A stretch of DNA of 64,000 bases from Isoetes taiwanensis (taxonomy: Eukaryota > Streptophyta > Lycopodiopsida > Isoetales > Isoetaceae), in the NCBI GenBank assembly GCA_021234155.1, contig JAJEKV010000335.1, positions 1 to 64,000 of the forward strand. The letters run 5' to 3'. The notes beneath the pieces are model-generated. The model ran no database searches. It had not been told where the DNA came from and worked only from the letters and a program-made list of their open reading frames with translations. The translations under genes were made by a program, and so were the position numbers. Shown in pieces: positions 26,245-37,426 of the stretch. The stretch's first letter is position 1. Every line of letters begins with the position of its first letter.

Positions 26245-26510
26245 TTGATGATTACATCTAAGATTTTCATTTTCCCACCATCGAGCTTCAGCCATCGAGC
26301 TTCAGCGCCATCGAGCTTGCTATCGAGCTTGCCATCGCGCCATCATGCTTTCCATCATGCCATCGAGCGCCAACGACCTTGCCATCGCGCCCAAGCATTG
26401 TTTGAATTCAAATTATGGCGGATTCTTGCCAGCAAATTCGCTCTGTTTGTTGACAAGAATCTTCCTAATTCTAAGCTCCGCTCCGGTTCTCGGTCTTTTG
26501 CAATGTCAAT
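26245..26510 (+). pseudogene. 5' exon of transposase-like gene, split by the chromovirus
   Basis: The open frame ends in FEFKLWRILASKFALFVD, NLPNSKLRSGSRSFAMS and runs directly into the 3' LTR of the retrotransposon at 26511. With the retroelement and one copy of its TCAAT duplication set aside, the frame continues at 39644 as MAK and meets a GT splice donor at 39651. The first part is low-complexity ('ccatcgagcttg' repeats), so the true start is uncertain. See 39644-42271 for the rest. Confidence 0.6.
26506..26510. repeat. Target-site duplication TCAAT, left
   Basis: The five bases TCAAT directly precede the LTR at 26511 and are repeated directly after the other LTR at 39639-39643. A 5-bp duplication is the normal size for Ty3/gypsy integration and shows that both LTRs belong to one insertion. 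Confidence 0.95.
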
Positions 26511-28144
26511 TGTGACGCTCCCTGCTAAACGTACGGCGCCCGGCCGTACACTCGGCAGGAAATCCCCCATCCGGCTCAACAACCGCATGGGCCCTTCGTC
26601 TACCCCGCACTCTGAGGTGACTCTTAGTGCGGGAAGGGAACACGAAGGTGTCTTGCGCGCCCTTCCCCTATGGGCTCCTATAACAGCGGAAGCGATAACA
26701 CGTCAGAACTAGCATCAACATATACAAATACTACCTCGAAGGGTAGTGCATCACACATAAACCAAGGCAAAGATGATAATCACGAACCATAAAACATGAG
26801 AGCTCCTACCCCGGCTCAGACTCGTAAGGAGGATGACTGACCGGCTAGGCCTCAAGATAGAAGAGCAGGCCCGAAGTCATGGCAATGCAGGGGGGGCATA
26901 GAACAATGGCTAGGGTTGACCACTCCATCCGCCCCTCCTGTGCATACTTTGCAAATGGGCTAGATCAGGCTCTGACAGGACTCTAGCCTTCCGGATACGC
27001 AATCCCATGGCATCACCCATCGGGACTACTCCAGGTTGCATCTCCCTGGTCCGATGAGGCAGGAAGGGTTGCATCTCCCCTTCCCGGGATCTAGAGGTGC
27101 GTGTGGGCGGCTAGAGAATCGCGGGCGACACACGCGATTCGGGTACCACTGAACCCCCAAAGCGAGAGCCAAGCCAACACTTGCAGCTCTGAGGAGGCGT
27201 GGCAACACCATTGCCCGGAGGTGTCGGACCCATGCTCGCCCACACAAGTGACCAGACCATAAGCCTAGCCCACTATGGGATCCCGAAGCCCCCACTCGGG
27301 GGGATCCTCCCTCCACTTTCCCTCTAGCCCCGTTATATAGTCTTTGAGTCATATCATAGCCTCAATAGCCTGGTGGGCTCCTATGCAGGCCGCAACTAAT
27401 AGGAACTAAGGGATCTCACGCTAGGAGCATACTACATATGGCTCTAGGTCTCTACCCCCTTCCCAATACAAGAGGAGCAAACATGATCAACCATCATCAC
27501 ATAATCATCACATCATGAGAATAATCATAAGAAGAACATCTTAACCTAATCATACAACTAACTAATGGTTAGGGTTCCTTGATTAGGGTTCAAGATGTTG
27601 AATATGGGTTCTAGGATGGCTCTACTCTAGATACAAGATACTAGCACGTCCGGAATGCTAATTCCGGATGAGCTATCACAACTACTATCCTACATACCTG
27701 CTCCTGAAGCTCTCCCTCCAGATAAAGGTGTGCCTCCATGGTCGGAGCTCACGAGATGCCGCTCCTACTCCAAGAACGAAGTCTACCTGGCTGGGGCTGC
27801 TGCACCTGGTCTATGTGACAAGCGATGTTCAAAACGGGTTTCAAGCAGTAGGTGAGTCTCACGGGTGCTAGGGCTGGAAAGAGGTCTAGGGTTAGGGTTT
27901 ATGCCTATATAAGTTAGGTCCACGGGATGCCACATGGCACCAATGGGGTGAGTCGTGTGGCGGTGCCCCAATAGGTTAAGGCCACGTGGATAATGGCTTA
28001 ACCTATGGTTGGCTAAGTTATGAGAATAACTTAGCCATGCCCCTAGTGCCACAACCTATGGTATACAAGGCTATGAAGATAGACTTGTATAGTGGCGGAT
28101 CGAGGAATATCGTATTTATGACGTATATTCCCCGGATCGTCACA
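26511..28144 (-). repeat. 3' LTR (1,634 bp)
   Basis: It begins TGTGAC and ends GTCACA, a 6-bp perfect terminal inversion within the TG...CA rule. It matches 38002-39638 over its whole length: long identical stretches are broken by clusters of small differences. On the minus strand a TATA-like CTTATATAGG lies at 27904-27913, about 235 bases from the U3 start. ORFs inside the LTR are not credible genes. Confidence 0.97.
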
Positions 28145-28156
28145 TTCTCCCCTTAG
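28145..28156 (-). other. Polypurine tract
   Basis: Directly next to the 3' LTR, the minus strand reads CTAAGGGGAGAA immediately before TGTGAC. This is the expected plus-strand primer of a Ty3/gypsy element. Confidence 0.9.
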
Positions 28157-29059
28157 GACAATGTCGTCCTCAAAGATTGCGCTAAAGGTGACGATCCTAC
28201 CTTATGCCTCGCAAAACATCAACATGTCATAACCTTTAATTTAGTTTAGCAATCAAGTTTTATTAGTTAAAGGTCAAAATTTAGGCTATATTTGTACTTA
28301 TACAAAATTATATAGCCTTAACACCGTTATTTCTTATAATAATTCAAAATACTATTATAAGAGTTATTAGGGTTCATAATCTAAATTATGGCTCCCCTAT
28401 CTTCTAAATGCTTGGCGCTCCTCGTTGAAGTCCTCCTTCTACTTGCCGCAAAAGGAGCACATTACGTTAGTTTAGTTAATAATTTGTGGTTTTAGGGGGA
28501 CCACCCCTTACCTCCTTGGGTAGAACCACTTGGCTCAAGGTTGTCCTAATACCTTGCCCAAGATCATGGCCCTTTTGGTTTGAGCTTAGGGATCATTTAA
28601 GATGCTTCCATCATTGCCCATGATCGAGTGCTACCTTGTACACGATCCCGGATCGAGTACGCCCGAAGGCATCATGCCGGGGTTTCACTAGGGAGCGTCT
28701 CACGATCCCATCATCGGCGCATGATCACTTTAACCTTCACCATGACCCTCCCTACGGCCCGGTGCGCATACCCGCATCGTGGCATAGAGATCATCCGATC
28801 GATGTCCCATCATCGCCCACCATGCCTCATTCCTCACTCACATGACCCTAATGGTCATGCGCACCTCTTTGTGCGTGTGGCCTAGAGAATGCCCTAAAGG
28901 CGTATCCCATCATCGCCCACACGATCCAAGGTTACGGCACATGCACCCTAGTAACTAGAATGCATGCCGGGCTTAAAACTAACTAACAACATACTAGCTA
29001 ACCACACGGCAAGTCGGAATTCGACCAAGTGTCGGAGCGACTAAGCCCATCAAACTCCT
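28157..29059. other. Retrotransposon 3' untranslated region
   Basis: About 900 bp lie between the pol stop codon and the polypurine tract. No domain was recognised in either strand. Near the tract the minus strand reads GAGGACGACATTGTCC, a motif often found at this place in plant gypsy elements. Confidence 0.6.
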
Positions 29060-29240
29060 TCATAAACTCGGGTATTGCTTCTCCAAGTCTTGCTTCAATA
29101 CCCATGTCGCATCTTCCACGGGTAAGTGCTTCCACTTAACCAAATCTTTGGGAGGCTGAGACCTCTCTGGTCTTCTTGAATGACTTATCAAGAAGCAATT
29201 CGGGCACTATTTCTACTTGCTCCTCCGGTCATTTCCAACA
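29060..29240 (-). pseudogene. Chromodomain at integrase C-terminus
   Basis: The minus-strand frame reads VPELLLDKSF, then after a break KDLVKWKHLPVEDATW and QDLEKQYPSL followed by a stop at 29060-29062. This fits the chromodomain core (YLVKWKGLPxxxATWE...DL...YP). In chromoviruses the domain sits at the integrase C-terminus and steers integration to particular chromatin, in known cases by binding methylated histone H3 tails. It is notable next to the same element's H3-tail ORF. At least one frameshift splits the domain. Confidence 0.85.
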
Positions 29241-30511
29241 AGGTTGGAGTATCCAAAACCTCCTCGGGGTTAGGATTGTGCCTTTTTAATAAACTTCGTG
29301 GAAGACCTTGTGAACCTTGAGATGGGTTTGGAAGATCCAACTTGTAGGCTTGAGAGCCCCTCTCTCCAAAATCTTGAAGCGGGCCAGCCCACCTAGGGGC
29401 AAGCTTCTTGCAGCTCCCAATCCAGCGACTTGGCTTGCTTCACCTTTATCTTCAACGGGGGACGCTATCGCCTACCTTGAACTCTCTTACGGTCACGTAG
29501 CAGCGTGACACGGCTCTTACGCGGGCTTCTTGCTGCCAATAAATAACCCCTTACTTCTTCCACTAGCTGCTGCATATCCCCTAACATCTGTTTGGGATAC
29601 TTCTACCTTGGACCGGGGGGATTGTGCCGTATCCGGGGTTAAAGCGGTACCGTAATTTACCATGAAAGGAGACATCCGAGATGACTCACCGCCTTATTGT
29701 AGGGCGAATTCCACCAAGTGGATGTACTCATCCCACTTGGACTGCTTTGTTCCACACATAACCCGAAGCATGTCTTCAATGATCCGATTCGTCCTCTCCG
29801 TGCGGCCATCGTTTTGGGGATGATATGCCGTGCTCATGGAGAGCCGTGCGAATGGTGTTGAAGAGGTCCGAGGAAGGCACTCATAAACTTGGAATCCCTA
29901 TCGGATATTATCTCGAGGCATGCCATGGAGTCGAAAATCTCCCTTACAAATAACTTGGCGATTATCTAATGCGGTGTCGGTAGTCTTGCAAGGCACAAAA
30001 TGTGCCATCTTAGATAACTTATCTCGACAACCATCAATGCATCCTTGCCTCGAAGAGTTCTAGGGAGACTACGTGATGAAATCCATGCTTATGACCTCCC
30101 ACTTTGCATTTGGCACCCCAATGGCTCAAGAGCACACGGAATCCGAAGTTGCTCGCTTTGGTCGGCCGACATAGCGGCAATCCCGAATATATGCAGCTAT
30201 CGCCTCTTCATTCCTAGCCAGTAGCTGCCGAATCTTGAAATAGGTCTTCATGAAGCCAAGATGCCTGCTATTGGGCTGTTATGTGTGTCATGAAGAATTA
30301 GCTTCCTTACCCCCGATGATTCGGGCACACACAACTTATGCTTGTGATACAACAGGTTGCCTTCCTTCTTATAATGCTTGAAGGCTTCCCGCTCCTTATA
30401 CATTACGGCTTCCTTGGAAAGACTTTCCCATACCTCCTTGAAGTCCACATCTGTTGGCAAGGACTCCTCAATCTTCTTGCCAAACTCACTTTCGAAGAGT
30501 GGAAATCGCAT
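29241..30511 (-). pseudogene. Integrase (zinc-binding and DDE core)
   Basis: The upstream open part (30511-30248) ends in LCVPESSGVRKLILHDTHNS, the H2C2 zinc-binding start (H...H), continuing after a frame break as GHLGFMKT. The catalytic core follows with KWEVISMDFIT (first Asp, near 30090), ISDRDSKFMSAF (second Asp, near 29910) and ERTNRIIEDML (Glu, near 29780). All three catalytic residues are visible. Integrase inserts the cDNA into the chromosome. Several frameshifts make this copy inactive as assembled. Confidence 0.9.
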
Positions 30512-31120
30512 TACAATCGTCCTTTATGCGAAATGGTCTCTGGGAGGGCATACGCTACAACATTAAGCTTACGGGGCTTATACATAATATCAAAATCATA
30601 CTCCTCAAGAATTCCATCCACCTCCTTTGCCTTAAGTTGAGGGGTGGGTGGGTGAAAAAGATCTTGAAGGCTCACGGTGATCGATTATCCAAGCTGAAAC
30701 TTCCTTCCGGCCAGATAATGCCTCCATATCCTCAATGCCACGACAATGGCTAGCGCTCGATCATGGGTTGGGTAGCGTTGTTCGGCGTCGTTCATCTTCT
30801 TAGTCGTAGGCGACTACCCTTCCTTCTTGCATCAAGGGCTTTGTTGCTATCTTGCTTGCATCTGTTGCTACCAACTTATCTTTACTCGGATCGGAAGAAC
30901 AAAGCAGATGGCATTTGTTAAAGCCTCTTTAAGCTTCTCAAAGAAGCTTGGACTTTCTCTAACCAATGGCTAGTCCAATCCTTAATCTTCTTGGCCTTAG
31001 TGAGGTCAGGAGGCGGAGGGGCGCCCACTTAGCAAAGTCCTTCACGAACTTTACGTAATATCCCGCCAACCCGAAGAAAGCTTCTTGCCGCCACATTCCT
31101 TGGGGCTGGCCAATCAACTA
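30512..31120 (-). pseudogene. RNase H domain
   Basis: The region reads KLVATDAS (first catalytic Asp), then DAEQRYPTHDRALAIVVAL and RIWRHYLAGRKF, the classic gypsy RNase H signature (YPTHDKE.LAIV.AL..WRHYL). The usual E of HDKE is changed in HDRA. RNase H removes the RNA template after first-strand synthesis. Frames change several times. Confidence 0.85.
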
Positions 31121-31720
31121 TTGCCTCAATCTTAGATGGATCTGTGGAGATTCCCTCGGATGTTACTACATGCCCCAAATACTCCACTCGACTGTTGCAA
31201 AGTGGCACTTAGAGAGCTTGCCATACAACCGATGGCGTCTCAACTTCTCCAACACTTTCCGAGATGCGACAATGCTCCTCAAGGGACTTCTTTGTAGATT
31301 AGGATGTCGTCGAAGAAAACAATAACAAACTCATCCAAGAAGTCACGAAGATGTCGTTCATGAGGCGCATAAACGTTCTTTGGAGCATTCGATAGTCCAA
31401 AGGGCATTTTTTGTAAACTCAAAATGACCATACCGCGTTAAGCGGTCTTATGGATATCCTCTTCTTTTATTCTTATCCGATGGTATCACGATCTCAAATC
31501 AATTTTAGAGAATACCTTTGCTCCTTGTAGCTGATCCATTAGGTCATACGCCCTTGGCAATGCATACTTATTCTTTATCGATGCGCTTATTGAGTGGCGA
31601 TAGTCTATGCACATTCTTAAGCTCCCATCTTTCTTCTTCACAAAAGTATAGGTGCTCCAAAGGAGACACACTTGCTCTTATAAATCAAGCTTCGAGCAAT
31701 TCTGAAGCTGTTTCTTGAGC
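31121..31720 (-). pseudogene. Reverse transcriptase domain
   Basis: The open part 31671-31486 has [35 protein letters not shown] and [12 protein letters not shown], the standard gypsy RT palm sequence with the first catalytic Asp in SKIDL. The active-site box reads FVIVFFDDIL near 31301-31335, i.e. the F-x-DD form. Downstream are VLEKLRRHRLYGKLSKCHF and EYLGHVVTSEGISTDPSKI. RT copies the genomic RNA. It contains frameshifts between these blocks. Confidence 0.92.
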
Positions 31721-31989
31721 TCAATCAATGCAGGGTGCTCATTCTATATGGCCTTCTTGGTAGGCTTAGCGATCCGGAGCCAATGTGATCTCACATTCCA
31801 CACCCCTATAAGGTGGCGGTGCCGGATTTCATCAGGAAATACATCCTTGAACTCTGAAATAAGCCTTGCTATACGCACGGGCAAGTGATTCCCCTTTGGG
31901 TCATTTCCCTCCGCTTGCACGGCTCAAGCGATTCCATCCTCAAGATGTAGTCCACCTTATTCTTTTCTATACTCTTCCTTAGCTGCTTC

Positions 31990-32400
31990 AAAGAAATACA
32001 CCTTTGCATGGGAGAATCTAGCTTCTTACCTTTCACTATCAATTTCTTTGCCATCGAGGTGCCGTCATGGTGACTTCATTCGGTCACAATCAATCATGGC
32101 TTTGGCTGGCTTCAAAATTCCATCCCCACTATCGGATCATATCTCCCGATGTCCATGACTTACGCTCCCCATCGACCCTTAGCCCCACTAAGGTCTATGT
32201 CAAAGGTGATCCTCCTCCCTTAGTGTGAGAATGGCATGGGTTTGCCATAGCCTCTTGGCCTTGGCAGACTTCAATACCTTGTTCTTCATTAGAGTAGCCA
32301 ATCTAGGAGATGCAAAATTATGAGAGCTACTGTATCTATGAGGACTACATAAGGATTACTATCTATGATCCCATCCCGCGATGACGGTCGGTGATTCTCT
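31990..32400 (-). pseudogene. Aspartic protease domain
   Basis: The minus strand encodes YVVLIDT followed after a frame break by SSHNFASPRLATLMKNKV. Together these are the retroviral-type D-T/S-G active site and the HNF box of plant gypsy proteases. Further on comes GMEF, matching 'LGMDFL' near the domain's end. The protease cleaves the Gag-Pol polyprotein; it acts as a dimer. Confidence 0.75.
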
Positions 32401-33787
32401 ATATCACTGTCTCAATGTTTGCACATATGTGGCACTCACCATCTATGAAGTCCTGGCCCCTCCTGGTAAAATTAAGTCCTCGTCAAAAACTACGTTGGGG
32501 AGTCCCAATCAAGAGGTTACGCCAAAGGCTTTGCATGAATGGACAATCATGTGTTGATTACTTGCGGCTGGCTGGAAGCACTGAAGCATAACTTTTTCTC
32601 AATGCATTCTGTCTCTTTTCCTTGACAAAGTATGCTGGGAGGCGGCAAAACCGCCCACGATGCGTTACGTATTCACGGTCCCCAAAAGCTTTGTTACGAC
32701 CCTTACCTTCTTCTTGACTCCCATGATGGTGTATTTGGCGATTTGCTTACCACGATGTGCCCACGATCTTGCCGCTGAACTCTTACCCCGAAAGGTTATT
32801 TGTTTCTCTGCTGGAGTTCTTTGGTGCCTCTTCAAACTTATAGCTTTATCTTCGGCCTGTACAAGCTGACGGGTTGATTGCTCTAACAAGCCTCTTGATA
32901 TTGCTGTTCAACCCCTCAATGTAAGTATCCACGGCTTGCCTCTCGAGACTCCGGGAACATCGACTGAGCCTCATAAATTCTTTGGTATACTTAGCCAGCG
33001 ATAAGCTACCGATTCAGCACTGTAAAGCGCTGAATCACGTCTACTAGTATGAGACCTTGGCACATAGTGCTTGCGGAAAGCCTTCTTTGAAGGTCTTAAA
33101 CCCGCAATTGTTCCTCTTCAGCTTGTTGGACTTAGCATATCCCTTCCACCGGATCCTTGGGGTCCAATAAGGTTAGCTGTAACAACTTTCCCTATGTCCT
33201 TGTCTTTCATACCGTATGAGTTGCCAAATTCTTCCATTTCATCAAGCCATGCTTGACCTCCATGCGATCCGTCTTTCCGAGCTGGCGCCGAGCTTCCTTG
33301 TCTTCCATACATTGCTCATAGCACTATCCACCTTTTTCTGATAGTCATCTGTCTTTCTTGCTCTTTTCCTTGCTTTAGGTGTGCCGACCGGTTTGGAGCC
33401 CGAGCCGCCCTCACCGGAAGAGCTATCTCGATGAGCCGGAGCTAGATGATGATGGACTCCTGGTTCTCCTCTTCCTTCTCCTATCCCCGGCGTTCCCCTG
33501 GTTGCCCTCCCCTTCTGGCCGAGGGACCTGGTCACCACCCCGGGAAAACAAGGTGGAGGTGGAGGACCATCTTCCTGTGCATTCATGAGAGGTGTCGCCC
33601 AGTTGATGAGATGTTGCATTTGGTTCCTCATCTGCACCAACCTTGCGTTGACTGCCTCTGGTGACATATCCTGCTCAAAATCTTCTTGTTCCCTGCCAAA
33701 CAAGTTCCTTGGTACCCAATTGCGTGGTCGGTGCTGGTCTTGAGATCCCGCGACTTGAGTTCCTTTTTTGCAAGGATTGATCATCAA
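32401..33787 (-). pseudogene. Gag region
   Basis: The longest open part (33787-33242) begins MINPCKKGTQVAGSQDQHRP, runs through MSPEAVNARLVQMRNQM and PPPPPCFPG, and ends with basic stretches. Other frames continue with MEEFGNSYGMKDKDIGKVV and LEQSTRQLVQAEDKAISLK. Position directly upstream of the protease and the helical capsid-like text support Gag. A CCHC knuckle is not clean: a KKLCFS...DCP remnant lies near 32520-32600. Gag forms the virus-like particle. Multiple frameshifts. Confidence 0.7.
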
Positions 33788-33893
33788 TACATTTTATTTG
33801 GGTTAGATGTTGATCAATTTTACTTGCAATTGAATTATCTTTAGTTATAAGAAATCATACAAAGCCTTACATTGACAAAACAGTTAATAGTCA

Positions 33894-35766
33894 TTAATAC
33901 ATAAGGATTACATGATAAGGTAGATATATCTTAGCATAATGGGTACACGAAACATTTAGCACAAAACTTAAGAAAATTTCACAATTATTGATTGGCCTCC
34001 AAAAGCTGAAGAAGTTCTTGACATCCCCGAATCGGAGGCCTTTGCCGAGGTTGCGCGAAGATGTTCCTCGTCGATCTTCCTTCAAGTGCTTTCGAGGCCA
34101 TCTCCGGTTCAGGAAGTTCCGGTCTTTATTCTTTGCTACCACTGAAAGTGTTAGGTCCCTAAGGTGCCCTCTCTGCAAAGTCGAGGCAATGGAGCGCGAC
34201 CGCCTGTTGAAAGAATGATGTGATCGGCATGGCATTATATCTTGAGTGCTTGCCCCGGCTTAGAGAGTGCTATGAGAAGTGCCACGGATTCTTCCCCTTG
34301 GGGTGAACTCCTTGTGGAAGACTATCATTTGCCCTTGGCCGAGGGCTGGAAGATAGTAGCGAAGTCGTCGTGCCCTTCCCTCGCCTCGCGATCCGGTGCC
34401 CTTCCTCACGAGGCTGCTTCACCGTGGTAGGCATCCATCGCTATCGGTCTTCATGATCCCTCCACATCTTTGGTTGCATTGTCCAAGTTGATCCTTTGGA
34501 CCCTTCCCTCATGCTCGGCTCGAATCGGTGCTTTGAGCTTGGGCCCTTCCCCGGTTTGTAGAGTGTATTCAGATCTGCTGGAACTCCTCCTGCGAGATGA
34601 TAGGTTCTCGCCGTCGATAGATCTCCCTTATCTGGCGATAGGCTGCTATGTCGAGACATTGTCTCCCCAAAGATAAGAGTGTCTCTCCGCCAGCCTCCCT
34701 TGGAATCTCCCGGTATGAGTAGTCGATGAGGTGCGTGCTCTTCAGGTGTGCTATCATGCCCAAGAGCTCGTCGATTCGAAGACCCCGTTCGGACAATGGG
34801 ACAAGTTGAGGATGTCATTAAAATGTACTCCTCCCCGTCGATGACTATCGGTGACAAAGTTTGTGATGCCGGTGGGGTGGGTGGTATTCGCTTCACGCCG
34901 TCGTCGTCATGCCTCAACGCATACCTCTGCATTCTTGTTGCCTCCCTGCCCCCCATTCGGGTTTACGCTCCCCTAGGCGCTCGTAGTCTTCATGGATGCA
35001 GTAGAGATGGTGCCCCGACGTCGTGCCGTAGTATTCGTGGGCGGAGGGACTCTATATTCAGGATTTGATCCACGGGCCCTATGGGTATCAAGTGGCTAAG
35101 TCTAAGGGCTGAGCAGGAGGGTTCCCCTACTCTGTTGATTGACTTATAGTGCATGAAGAGGGCAAGGGTCATGCGAGCTGAAAGGTACCTATGCCTATTA
35201 TGTCTCCGCAGGTCATGTAATCGGGCATGGTCCTAGTCCTATCCCATAGCCGCTTCTTGCCTTTGGATCCGCCAACTCTCGACCTAAGGCTTGGGTAAGT
35301 GTCTCAAGAGAAACCCAATTCCCTCCCCTAGGAGGCAGTCCTAACTTCCCAAAGGCGGGGACCTGCTTGGTCATATTGGCACATAATGTCCGTGTAGTAG
35401 GGTGTTCTAGTCAAGGTTGCATGAAGATCAAACAAGTGATCAAACACAGAGAAGGCTTGATCTGAGGAAGCCGATGGATATGGCTTGCAAACATTGTACC
35501 ATCTCGAAGTTGCCGGGCCATTGAGCGTGCAAGGCAAGGGTGTAAAAATGGCTTGCAAGGATCGGTGGAGGTTGAAAAAAATCGCCTTTAAGGGGGGGGA
35601 TTAGTAGAAGGAAAAATGGCAAATGGGACCTATTTTTATAGACTATGGGTGACCTCGAGGTTCGTGCAAAAAGGTACCTACCTAAGACGACCTTGGTTCT
35701 ATGGCTCTGGGTGTCCAAATGAACTACCATGAAGTGCAAACTTAAGCAAAACAAAGCAAGAAACAC
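33894..35766 (-). pseudogene. Unidentified coding block between H3-like ORF and gag
   Basis: Several minus-strand open stretches run in order: 35766-35440, 35558-35328, 35172-34990, 34956-34441 and 34235-33894. Recognisable only as coding-like text: QAFSVFDHLFDLHATL, MTLALFMHYKSINRVGE, SCSALRLSHLIPIGP and IVIDGEEYILMTSS. The 'LALFMHYKS...G' part recalls the plant transposon proteins found in extra ORFs of Athila/Tat-type gypsy elements, but I cannot assign it. It is on the element's sense strand, so it may be part of the same extra protein as the H3-like ORF or a separate one. Confidence 0.45.
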
Positions 35767-36306
35767 TACATGGCAATTTGTTGGATCAAATTTGGCTAAT
35801 TTGGGCCAAAGATGGGCTGACCCGGGTGAATCCGCGCGGATGGCCTCCGCGTCGCAGACGCAGACGCGTTTGGCGCGGTCTCACCCGGTTGGCCTATTTT
35901 GGGCCAATTTTTGGTCATTTTTGGGAATTTAAAGATGCTAATATGGCTAATTGGGCCAATTCTAACCTAACTAGCAACTTATTTTGAGCAAAACTGACAT
36001 CTAAAAGCATGATTTTGGGCCCGGGCCGGGTGAATCCATGCTGAACGCAGCGCAAGTCGGGCCTTGAGAGAGGCCTTAGGCGCGGTCTCACCCGGTTGGC
36101 CTGATTTTCAGGATTTTTGATGATTTTTTTGCCAAAATTTTGTTGTAGTCATGATTTCTAGGGTGTTTCTAGACATGCTATGAAGAATTCTACCACAATT
36201 GGGTTCTATTTCCTATATTTCAAGCATACAACATTTTTCTAATTTCTGAGAGGGAAAGTAACTTTTATATTAATAAGAAACACAATTACATGGGAGTTTC
36301 TCTTTT
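35767..36306. other. Retrotransposon internal spacer
   Basis: No domain recognised. It holds two copies of a 'gccgggtgaatcc..gc' phrase (about 35821 and 36026), each followed by 'ggcgcggtctcacccggttg' about 50 bp later, so it contains a local duplication of roughly 200-bp spacing. Confidence 0.5.
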
Positions 36307-37426
36307 CTAACAAAATTTACAAAATTTGAGGCCTAAGGCCTCTCTGCGAATCCTCAGGTGCTAAGTGAATATCCTTAGGCATAAGGGTAACTCTCTTAGC
36401 ATGGATATAGAAGGTTCCCTTCCTCGAAGAGCTGGACCAGCTCGCCCGGGAAGCCTCTTGCGGGGCCGGGTCATTAGAGGGGTAACCCTATAATCGGGTC
36501 CGGAACTGCTTTAAACTCTCTAAGGAGGCGCTCGAAGGGCCTTCCTTATCGAGATTCGCGTGCACATCCGGAAGTGCCGAATCTCCCTAAACTACCGCGC
36601 GTATGTCTTTGTTAGGCAGCGTGGTGAACCCTCTTGGGTTTTCCGGCCTAGGTGGGGGTGGCTTGGGCTGGTTCTTCTTCGACCTGCGCCCTAGCCCTCC
36701 GACAGTGGCTGCACCTCGGCGGCAATACCACTCATTGTACCTCGTCCAGCGGCGAAGGTACTCATTATGCCACCACCATCTTCGCTTAAACTCGCGGTCT
36801 GTGGGGAGGCTTGAATGCCCGCTCCCCTACCTTTTGCTTCTTCACCACCTTAGGTGGTTCCGGCCCAGGGGTAGGGTGGCCCTAGCGTCAGTCCTGCTGC
36901 CCCTCCTCCTCCTCTTCCTCCACTTGTGGCTCCTCCTCCGGTAGGGGCTCTTCAATAACGCCGGTCCGCGAGGCCCGTCGTTCCTTCTCTTCCGTGCGCC
37001 TTTCTTGCTCCCTCGGCTCCCCTTTCCGCTCCGGCTTCTTTAAGCCCCTCCTCACGGCCACTCCATGACTTTTTCCTTCCCCTTCTTTTGGGCCGAAGGG
37101 CCGCTTCGGTGCGGTGGTGGTCTTTGCTCCTCCACTGCTTCTTCAACCTCGTTCCTCCACCTCGGTGGTTCGAGGCCCCTGAGTGGCGCGATTCGTCCGT
37201 TCTTCTTTGTGTTCCCGCCGACGAGGGGCCGGCTCATCGGGCTGCTTTCGGCATCGCGGAAAGCCTCGGTCGCTGGCTGGCCGCCGCTTGAGGGCGATTC
37301 CTCGCCTCCAGGCTTCGGCCGAAGGTGCTCAGGAACTTTCTTCACGTGCCGACCCGCTGCTACCTGCGCCATAGAGAGGGTGGGGCGCTCGCCAAACTTC
37401 CTAGCTGTTTGTTTGGTGCGTGCCAT
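36307..37426 (-). CDS. Retrotransposon-encoded histone H3-like protein (frameshifted)
   Basis: Translation from the ATG at 37426 starts MARTKQTARKFGERPTLSM; residues 2-10 are identical to the first nine of mature histone H3 (ARTKQTARK, with K4 and K9). The first open frame runs to 37052. The continuation, in shifted frames, has VRRGLKKPERKGEPREQERR, an acidic run (EEPLPEEEPQVEEEEEEG, near 36905-36955) and RWWWHNEYLRRWTRYNEWY. It then enters the H3 fold: REIRHFRMCTRISIRK (36541-36591; H3 alpha-N), ERLLREFKAVPDP, ELVQLFEEGNLL and YIHAKRVTLMPKDIHLA (36361-36410; H3 alpha-3), ending near 36307 with RIRREALGLKF. The tail is about 270 residues instead of about 40. It lies between the PBS and gag on the element's sense strand. 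The function (nucleosome incorporation, or decoy of H3-tail readers) is inference. At least five frame changes occur as assembled. Confidence 0.88.

Noticed and set aside
27026-27352. 108-codon ORF inside the 3' LTR
   Set aside because: It lies wholly within the LTR, is not preserved in the same form in the other LTR, and has no motif.
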